Shown here piece by piece: positions 36,142-44,100 of a stretch of 64,000 bases of DNA. The translations under genes and the position numbers were made by a program. Positions within the stretch are counted from its first letter, which is position 1, and each line of letters begins with the position of its first letter. Source of the DNA: Phytoactinopolyspora mesophila (GTDB lineage Bacteria; Actinomycetota; Actinomycetes; Jiangellales; Jiangellaceae); the NCBI RefSeq assembly GCF_010122465.1, contig NZ_WLZY01000005.1:242901-306900 (forward strand), in the 5' to 3' direction. Under the pieces are notes generated by a model. It was not told where the DNA came from. It did no database searches and saw only the letters and a program-made list of their open reading frames with translations.

Positions 36142-38622
36142 TTACGCGGGCGGCAAGAGGCCGAGCGTGCGGGCGATGCTGACAGCGGAGTGCCGGTCGG
36201 CGACGCCGAGCTTCCGGTACACGGCCCGGGTGATCGTTTTCAGGGTGTTGCTCGAGACATACAACCGCTTGGCGGTGCTCGCGAGGGTGTCGGAACCAGC
36301 GAGTGCGGTCAGGATCTCCGTCTCGCGTTCCGACAGCCCCGGCATTCCGTCTACGTTGGCGCGCCGTAACGCTACGATCTCCGCCACGAGACCCGCCGAC
36401 CGCCCGGAGTTCGGAGGGGTCAGGACACCTGTGGCGATGGCATGGCTGAGCTGCGGCAGCAACAGGATGGGTCTGCGTGCCCCGGTGCGTTCGATCGACG
36501 CCAGCAGCCGCCGGAACGCGGGCAGAGCGTCGTGGCCCCGGCGTAGCGCGCATTCGGCCGCGATCGCGTGTAGATCAGCACGGATGGTCATCGAGAGGTC
36601 AGGTTTCTGTTCGGCTGCGGCGACCTCCAACTCTGCCTGGTCAACCGCGTCGGCAACGAGCTGGGCGCGAGCCCGCGTGATAGCCAGATACGCCTCGTGG
36701 CCAGACGGAGCCTCGACGCCGTCGAGTTCGGCCAGGGCGGCTTTCGGGTCGTTGTGAACAAGGTACGTCTGGGCGCGGGCAATAGCGGTGAGGAAGCGGT
36801 TGTACGGCAACTTGTTGGTGGCGAACTCCGAGCCGCAGAGCAGCAATGCATGCTCGGCGGACACGGGGTCGGCGAGCAGCATTCCGAGAGCCGACCAAGC
36901 GGCGGCGAGGCGCGCCGCGGGCGGCTCGACATCGAATTCGAGCCGATCTTGTGCCCGGTGGAGCAGAGCGGTCGCCCGGTGGCCACGGCCGTACTCGAGG
37001 TCGAGCAGACCCTGGGTGAGGTAGAGATGGTCGGTGAACTGCAGGTGGGACCACCCTGAACGCCGGATGAGCGCGGTGGCCGACTCGGTCATTCGTGCCG
37101 CGACGGGAAGATCTCCGTTCTGAAAGGCGGTATACGCCAGAAGCACCTCACTGGCGGCCAGGTACCAATGTGCCTGGTTGTGGTGAGCGAGGGTTCTGGC
37201 CAGCCGAAAGGCTGCCTCTGCGGAGCTCAAGTCTCCTTCAGCAAGCCGCGAGGCGCCCACTTGGTGGTTGAAGAATGCCAGCCGGGTGGCGCATTCGCGT
37301 CGTTGCTCCTCCGTGGCGGCGTCGATGAACGTCCGGCCGGAGCGCTCGACCTCTCGAGCCCGGTCGATCGCGCCTTCGAAGCGTGCCAGCATGATCTGGA
37401 GAGAGTGCAGTGTGAGCAGGCTGGCATTGAGTGAGCTGCGGTCAACCACTGCTTCCGCCTGGGTGAGCCGGAGTTTGAACGTGGCGAGGTCGGCCGGCTG
37501 GAGTAGCGCGGAGATGGCAGCGACCAGCAGCAGGGCGGGATGGTTGACGAGATCGTCGTCGGCCAGCGATTTCACCGAAGGAAGCAGGGCCCAGGACGCG
37601 TCAGTGCCGAGTTGATTCTCCTGCTCGCGTAGCACGTCGGAGACGACATCCTGAGAGGCCTCCACGAGGTAGGGCAGCGCTTCGGATGTCCGGTTGCCCT
37701 GGACGAGAGTGCGAACCGCCCGATCGACGAGTTCGACTCTCCGGGAGGGATGTTTGATGCCCAACTCAGTGAGCAGGTTCTGCCGTACCGGCTGCGGCAT
37801 TCGCCAGTAGTGTGCGCTCGTTGCGCGGATCACCCACCCGGCGGCGGACCAGTGTTCGATGAGCAGCGCCGCGTCCGGTTCGGTGTAATCGGTCAGGTCA
37901 GCGAGAGTCGCCGCCAGGAGGTGGGCGTCGAACTGGGGCAACGCGGCGGTCATGGTGAGCTTTGCGAGTTCGTCGCCGGGGACGGTCGCCAACACTTCTT
38001 CGCGGACGAATTGATTGATGAGCTCGTGAAGGCGGCGATGCATGACTGGTTCGTCCGGCCGGCGCAAGCGCAGGGCCGCATCGACCATCGCGGGCCAGCC
38101 GTCTGTCGCCAGATGCAGGTCGGCGGCTTCGTCCGCACTGATCTGGATTTTGCGTTTGGACGCGAGCTGAGTGACCTCGTTGCTGGTCAAGAGCAGGTCT
38201 TCGGTGGAGATGATGTGAGCGCTGCCATCCAGCAACATGCCGCTGGAGACCGCAGTGAGCGGGTTCCGGGTAGCCACGACGACCCGTGGACCCCGGCTGT
38301 GAACGTCGAGAATCGCGGGGGTCGTGACGCCGCCGATATCGTCGATCAGGATCAGATCAGGTAGCTCATCGTCCGGATAGTTCGTGGGCCTGGCGTAAGC
38401 GGCCAGTTGATCGGTTGAGGTGATGCGGAGTACCTGTGAGCGCCCCGCCGTTTGAGCCACCTGATCGAGGAGAACGGACTTGCCGAGACCCGCGGGACCT
38501 TGCACGACGGTCAGGGGCGCGGCGCGTGAGCCAATCACCGCATCGACCAGCCGGCGGCGCATCACGTCAGTGCGTGACGTCGTTCCTTTGCCGGCCTCAC
38601 CACCGGACTCGCGCCGCGCCAT
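36142..38622 (-). CDS. MalT-like LuxR-family regulator with AAA-type ATPase domain
   Basis: The protein has 826 residues from ATG 38620-38622, behind gggagg; a longer frame to 38673 lacks this ribosome binding site. The Walker A motif QGPAGLGKSVLLD lies at about residues 41-53 and a Walker B-like LILIDDIGG near 105. A winged-helix linker and long helical TPR-like repeats (about 330-750) follow. The C-terminal LuxR HTH (GLSERETEILTALAG, then STAKRLYVSSNTLKTITRAVYRKL) closes the protein. MalT-type (STAND) regulators bind a ligand, use ATP and then oligomerise to activate transcription. The ligand and targets are unknown; the neighbouring surface locus is a candidate. Confidence 0.88.
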   Translation of the reverse strand: MARRESGGEAGKGTTSRTDVMRRRLVDAVIGSRAAPLTVVQGPAGLGKSVLLDQVAQTAGRSQVLRITSTDQLAAYARPTNYPDDELPDLILIDDIGGVTTPAILDVHSRGPRVVVATRNPLTAVSSGMLLDGSAHIISTEDLLLTSNEVTQLASKRKIQISADEAADLHLATDGWPAMVDAALRLRRPDEPVMHRRLHELINQFVREEVLATVPGDELAKLTMTAALPQFDAHLLAATLADLTDYTEPDAALLIEHWSAAGWVIRATSAHYWRMPQPVRQNLLTELGIKHPSRRVELVDRAVRTLVQGNRTSEALPYLVEASQDVVSDVLREQENQLGTDASWALLPSVKSLADDDLVNHPALLLVAAISALLQPADLATFKLRLTQAEAVVDRSSLNASLLTLHSLQIMLARFEGAIDRAREVERSGRTFIDAATEEQRRECATRLAFFNHQVGASRLAEGDLSSAEAAFRLARTLAHHNQAHWYLAASEVLLAYTAFQNGDLPVAARMTESATALIRRSGWSHLQFTDHLYLTQGLLDLEYGRGHRATALLHRAQDRLEFDVEPPAARLAAAWSALGMLLADPVSAEHALLLCGSEFATNKLPYNRFLTAIARAQTYLVHNDPKAALAELDGVEAPSGHEAYLAITRARAQLVADAVDQAELEVAAAEQKPDLSMTIRADLHAIAAECALRRGHDALPAFRRLLASIERTGARRPILLLPQLSHAIATGVLTPPNSGRSAGLVAEIVALRRANVDGMPGLSERETEILTALAGSDTLASTAKRLYVSSNTLKTITRAVYRKLGVADRHSAVSIARTLGLLPPA

Positions 38623-38775
38623 ATCGCCCTCCCCCGGGTGAACAGCCCCTTTGCGCACGGAACTGCACGCCAAACCAGGAATCCCGGCTTGTTAAAGGCC
38701 CACCCTGCGCGTTCATCCTACCTTTCGGCCGGTTACTGAGAACGCGGGCCATTGTCCAAAAACCGCAGCGTAGGC

Positions 38776-39579
38776 CTATAGGTCGGAGAAAAGAGTGCCC
38801 GCGAAATCGATGTCGGGAGCCTCTGTGAAGTCGACCACAGTCCACTCGCCACCACCACCGAGGCGCAATTCCATCCGCTGCAGAACACCGGCGTCGTCGA
38901 TCCAGTAGCGCACGGTGGCGTCGCTGCCGTCGCCGGCAGAATCGGAGGCCGCGGCGTCGTACGGCTCGTCGGAGGTGGGGCCGAGCAGGACATCCACCGC
39001 GACACCGTCCAGCTCGTCAGAGCGCAGCCACCGAGCATCGGTCTGCTGCAGCAGAAGTGGGTTGTCGGGTCGGTCGTTGCTGGTGGAGAGCACGATCGCC
39101 AGCACGGTATGCAGCCGGGACGCCTCCGGCGCGAGTGCGGAGGACGTCCAGGCATCGTTGCCGGCCGTGCGGTTCGGGGGTGGCAGAGGGGGAAGGTCAC
39201 CGGTGACTGCGCCCTCGTGGGAGCTGACGGTCTCCTTGGTCCACGCGAGGAGCAGTGGCGCGTCGTCGCCGGAGCCGCCGTGCAGGTTCGCGTATCCGAG
39301 CTTGGCCGTGAAATCCACCCAGCCGTTGAGCGTGTACTCCTGCCCGGAGTCGCGGACGCTGAACTGGACGGCGCGCGTGCCCGCGTCGAAGTTCGAGAAG
39401 CGCATCATCGCCAGGCGCTGGGCCTCGTCGGTGGTCAAGGGTCGCGGCGAAGGATGCTCGGTGACATCCGCGGCGGTGCCGTGCGACGTCTCGTCCGGCT
39501 CGGCAGAGCTGGAGCAACCCAGCACCGCGGCTACCGCGGTGCAGGCCAGCCAGATCGTCACGGTTCGGCTGCCCTTCAC
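38776..39579 (-). CDS. Putative lipoprotein
   Basis: The 267-residue protein starts at GTG 39577-39579, overlapping the upstream gene by 4 bp. The lipoprotein signal is TVTIWLACTAVAAVLGCSSS with lipidated C22. The mature part begins with a Ser/Glu/Asp-rich spacer. A beta-rich domain follows, with an antiparallel pattern (FDAGTRAVQFSVRDSGQEYTLNG, GWVDFTAKLGYANL) like lipid-carrier LppX/LprG-type folds, but I cannot assign a family. It is translationally coupled to the beta-helix lipoprotein gene and faces away from the giant surface protein gene. Confidence 0.75.
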   Translation of the reverse strand: MKGSRTVTIWLACTAVAAVLGCSSSAEPDETSHGTAADVTEHPSPRPLTTDEAQRLAMMRFSNFDAGTRAVQFSVRDSGQEYTLNGWVDFTAKLGYANLHGGSGDDAPLLLAWTKETVSSHEGAVTGDLPPLPPPNRTAGNDAWTSSALAPEASRLHTVLAIVLSTSNDRPDNPLLLQQTDARWLRSDELDGVAVDVLLGPTSDEPYDAAASDSAGDGSDATVRYWIDDAGVLQRMELRLGGGGEWTVVDFTEAPDIDFAGTLFSDL

Positions 39580-40925
39580 GCGGTACCTGCGCGATCTGAC
39601 AGGAACGTGTCATCGGGCACCGGATAGTCGGATTCCGACGGCATGTGGACGGCGTCCGGCAGCGGTTCGGGCAGAGTCTCGACATCGGACAGGGCCGGTT
39701 GATCCGGCGGCGGCGGAACCCGAAGGAAGCTCATCCCGGCCGGCTCGGAGACCGACGGCACGGTGCCTGCCTCATCCCGGCTGTTTCCTTCCGGGCAACT
39801 CGCGGCCAGGAGGCTTTCGGGTGACGCGGTCGCGGCCGTGTTGTCCTCGAAGCAGTTGCCTTCCGATGGGGCGCGGGAGGCCGAAACGTCGGCGACGTCG
39901 ATTCCGTTCCCGGTGAGCACATTTTCTGCGAAGCTGTTGTCCAGCGCGGAAATGTCTTCGGTATTGCTCAGCAGAATGCCCGCCACTGGATTGCCGTCGA
40001 TCCGGTTGGCGACGATTTCGTTTCGCTGGCCGCCGCCGATGGACAAGCCGAGGCCGAAGCCGCCATGGGCATGGGCGGGGGAGTCGTCGCTCGTATTGTC
40101 GCTGATCAGATTTCCGACGACGACGTTCTCCCGCTGCGGGGTGAACGCTTCCTGGTAGCTGGACAACAGCGTCAGCCCGATCCGGTTTCCGCTGAACCGG
40201 TTGCCGGCGATCATCAGCGAGTCAGAGGCGTTGGCGTTTTCGAACCCGACGGCGTTGCGCTCGGCGACGTTCGAGGCGACCAGGATGTCGCATTCCTCAC
40301 ACTGCCCGACGTAGAACCCGGAGTCGGCCGAGCCGGAGGCGTAGGAGTTGGTGATCGAGCCGTGCCGGGCATTGAACGCGTAGATTCCGTACAGCCCGTT
40401 GTTGTGGGCGGTGACGTGGTCGATGGAGAACCGCTGTACCGGCGGGAACTCGGCAGGATCCAGCTCGGTGTAGCCGGGGCCGCCATGCGCCAGCGGACCG
40501 TTCTCGTCGTGCATCCCGGTGACGAGCACTCCGTAGAACAGAGTCGAGTGCACGGTCAGGTTCTCGATCCGGACTCCATCGGCCGACGCGAACACGCCGA
40601 ACGAGCGGGTGCCCTCACCGTCGATGATGACGCCGTTGCGATCGGTGCCGCGCAGCGTCACGTCCGGTTTGTCGATGGTGACCTCTTCGGCGTACGTACC
40701 GGGGCCGACGAGCACCATTCCTCCACTCGTCACCAGCTCCACACCGGCAGCGATGGTGTCGGCGTCCTCGGGTACGCGAACCAGTTGAGCGCCGGGCTCA
40801 TCCGGCTGCGGCTCGGCGACATTGCCGGAGTTGTCCGACCCACACCCCGCGGCCAGCAACGCGAGCGCAGCGATCACCGTGATACCCGGCCGGCGCCCCC
40901 GCGCGGCCGCTCCGCACATCCCCAT
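39576..40925 (-). CDS. Lipoprotein with right-handed parallel beta-helix (NosD/PbH1-type)
   Basis: The 449-residue protein has a lipoprotein signal ending LLAAGC (C28). The early VLVGPGTYAEEVTIDKPDVTLRG is typical of the first turns of a pectate-lyase-like beta-helix. PbH1 repeats continue to about residue 360 (GVRIENLTVHSTLFYGVLV, HNNGLYGIYAFNARHGSITN, FENANASDSLMIAGNRFSGN). A Pro/Asp-rich tail ends the protein. The fold often binds or cleaves polysaccharides, but no catalytic set is evident. The gene is the first of a two-gene lipoprotein operon and divergent from the giant LADTG protein, with a CRP-type site between. Confidence 0.82.
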   Translation of the reverse strand: MGMCGAAARGRRPGITVIAALALLAAGCGSDNSGNVAEPQPDEPGAQLVRVPEDADTIAAGVELVTSGGMVLVGPGTYAEEVTIDKPDVTLRGTDRNGVIIDGEGTRSFGVFASADGVRIENLTVHSTLFYGVLVTGMHDENGPLAHGGPGYTELDPAEFPPVQRFSIDHVTAHNNGLYGIYAFNARHGSITNSYASGSADSGFYVGQCEECDILVASNVAERNAVGFENANASDSLMIAGNRFSGNRIGLTLLSSYQEAFTPQRENVVVGNLISDNTSDDSPAHAHGGFGLGLSIGGGQRNEIVANRIDGNPVAGILLSNTEDISALDNSFAENVLTGNGIDVADVSASRAPSEGNCFEDNTAATASPESLLAASCPEGNSRDEAGTVPSVSEPAGMSFLRVPPPPDQPALSDVETLPEPLPDAVHMPSESDYPVPDDTFLSDRAGTA

Positions 40926-41002
40926 GGTCGAGAGTTAAGCACACTTATCGCGCTGCGTCGTGCCAGCACAAGGGGCTGCCGCCGTCTTGAAACCTCAAAA
41001 AA

Positions 41003-41018
41003 TGTGATCTAAGTCACG
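41003..41018. promoter_or_regulatory. CRP-type binding site upstream of the LADTG surface protein gene
   Basis: TGTGATCTAAGTCACG matches the CRP family consensus TGTGAnnTnnnTCACA at all but the last base and includes the T at position 8 favoured by mycobacterial CRP. It lies between the divergent beta-helix lipoprotein gene (78 nt away) and the surface protein start (135 nt). A similar site precedes the second giant gene. Confidence 0.65.
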
Positions 41019-41152
41019 TCGCGTGCGAATCTGTTCGCCGGATGACTCTTGGCGCTTGGACGCATAGATGTATCGACCGCTGGACGGTGTTCGTCGTGCG
41101 GACATTTGGGGGGCGACTTCTGTCGCGTAATGAAAGAGATAGGGGCGATTCA

Positions 41153-44100
41153 GTGAGACGACAACGTCAGCGAGCGTTGGGCCAGGGTGGTGATGGCCGT
41201 CCGGTTCCGGAGCGCTGGTCCGCAGCGCGAAGGGGGACCGCCGGCCTGAGCGCGCTTGGCCTCCTCGGTTCGATGCTCGTGGGCATCGCTGCGGCACCGG
41301 CGGCGACGGCCGCGGAGGGTGACGAGATCACCGGCACGATCTGGCAGGACTACGACTCCAACGGCATGTTCGACTCGTATGAGTCGGGACTTGCCGGGAT
41401 CGAGGTTTATGCGTACGACGGCGCCGGTAACGTCGCCGGTCCAGTGGTCACTGACGCAGACGGTGGGTACGCACTGCCGGTGACCAGTGACGCCGATCAG
41501 TGGCGGGTCGAGGCGAACGTGCCGGATACGCCGGAGTGGGCAGAGTGGCGAGACACCGTGGTGGGTCGGGGCGACGGCACCGCGAACGGCACCACAGTGC
41601 AGTTCGTCGACGTCAGCGACGGCGACGTGGACGGCGTGGATTTCTCCTTCCACGTGCCCACAGCATTCGTCGATGACAACCCTCAGGTGTATATCCCGAT
41701 CGTCCATTTCGGCACGAGCGACGGTCCGAACGCCGACGCTGCCGCCTCGGGCGTCATCTGGTGGGACGCGGAAAGCCCCAACCAGGACAGCCCGGTGCCA
41801 CAGACTGGACGGGTTCCGTTCAGCGAGGTGGGGGCCACCAACGGCTCGGCTATGATCCGCGCGGACGAGGTGGGTGGGCTGCCCACCGTGTTCACGGCCG
41901 CGTACCTGCGCCGGCACTCGGCGTTTGGGCCGGGTGGCATCGGTGCGATCTATCGCGTGACACCGGACGGCGCGGATTGGTCTGCCCCGAACGCCTCGGC
42001 AGAGGTGTACGTGGATCTTGTCGCCGAGGGTATTGACCTCGGTGGGCCCGACCCGGACGCACCCGTCGGGAACCCAGACGGGTTCCGTCCGAACGTGACC
42101 TCGGAGAACCCCGACTACCTCTGGACCCGAGACGCGCAGGCGTGGAACAAGGTTGGCCGGGCCGGGATCGGCGAGATCGCGATGAGCCCGGACGAGCGTT
42201 ATCTGTTCGCCGTGAATCTCCACAACCGCTCGCTGGTTCGGATCGACACCGGTGGTGACCCGAGCGGTGCGCCGGTCGCGGTGGATGAGTTCTTCTTCGA
42301 TGACGTCTTCACCGGGGACATCCGGCCTTACGGTGTTGGAGCGGACGCGCTGACCGGAACCATGTACCTCAGCGCGACCGACACCGCAGAGACCACGCGG
42401 TCGGTCAGCGACCTCAATGGCTATGTGTACAGCTTCGACGCGGACGCGCCGGGCTCCTTGACGACAGTGCTGGACTTCCCACTCGACTTCGCACGTAGCG
42501 GCTTCATGCCGACGTTCGAGCCGTGGGCGACGCAGAGTACCCACTACCACCAACCGGGTGGGAACGGTTCAGCTGCCCGGCTCAACCAGCCCGTGGTGGC
42601 CGGTGTCAAGGTGCTGCACGGCGACCTCATTATCCCCATCCGGGACCTCACCGGTGACGTCATGGGGGCGACGACGTTCCTGTCGGGTGACCCGGACGAC
42701 GGCGACAACCGCACCACGTCGGTCCGGTCCGAAGGTGACGTCTTCATCGCCGCCCCTAACGGTGATGGGACCTTCACCCTGGAGAACAACGGTGTACACA
42801 AGGGTGTCACCGGACAGGGCGCCCAGCTCGGCCACATGGGCCCTGGCGGCCTGCGGTACTTCAACACCGGCTTCGGTGTGGCTAACCAGGACAACGAGTC
42901 GACGGGTTCGATCGTGATCAACCCGAGCCGCGACGACGGTGTCATGACCACCGGGGTCCACGTTGTGCACGGCGGCCTCCAGGAGGGTACATACCGCCTC
43001 TATCAGGAGACCGGAGCTGCCTACTCGGGCAACGGTGCAATGATCCGGCGGACCGTCGGCAACATGGTCACGGCGAAGGGCAATGGCCTCGGGTCGGCGT
43101 CCGTGCTGGCGTCGGCGGCCCCGATCGAGATCGGCAACTACGTCTGGTACGACGTCAACAACGACGGTATCCAGGATCCGGACGAGGACCCGGTGCAAGG
43201 CGCCACGGTCAACCTCTACGAGGTGGCCGAAGACGGTACCCGCACGCTGGTGAACACCACCGTCACCGACGAGAAGGGCGAGTACTACTTCTCTTCGTTC
43301 GACGAGGACTACCAGCTACGCACGAACACCGACTACGAGGTTGGAATCGACAACCCGGACGACTACGCCGAGGGCGGTCCGCTGTACCGGTGGTACCCGA
43401 CCGTGCCACACACCGGTGACGAGGACAGTGTGAACCCGGAGGAGAACGACTCGAACGGGATCGTTCCCGAAGGTTCCACCGATCCGTTCCCGTTCGCGCT
43501 GGTCACTACCGGCGGGCCGGGCGAGAACGACCACTCGATCGATTTCGGGTACTCGCAGATCAGCTACGAGTTCGACAAGCGGATGGTGGAGGGCCCGATC
43601 CAGTCGCCGGACAAGGACGGCACCTGGACCATCACCTACGAGCTGGTCGCCGAGAACACCGGGATGATCGACGGCTCGTACCTGCTCACCGATGACCTGA
43701 CCGGTTATGGCGAGGGTATCGAGATCGTCGGCACCGAGGTGGTGTCCGGACCGCCGGAGGCCGACGGGCTGCTGAACGCGGACTGGGATGGTATCGACGA
43801 CCAGCGGGTGGTCACCGACTACGTCGACATCGACGCGGAGTCGACCGTGGACAACGGCACCGAGCACATCTATACGCTGACTGTGACGGTCGCCTTGAAC
43901 GCGGATCCGGAGACGGGTGAGGCGCTGGTCGACCTGGACCAGCTGGCCTGTGTGCCGGATGCCGGACCGGGTGCTGAGAACACGACCGGACTGTTCAACG
44001 TCGCCACCATGTCGCCGGAGAACTATGACGACCTGGTGGACGCCGAGTGCAGCGAACTGCCGCTGGTCACCCTCGACAAAACCGTCGAGGTCGAGCCGTA

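Noticed and set aside
35606-36553. A 315-codon minus-strand frame covering the gap and the end of the LuxR gene
   Set aside because: The composition is Arg/Pro/Ser/His-rich noise, and it overlaps the well-supported LuxR gene in another frame on the same strand.
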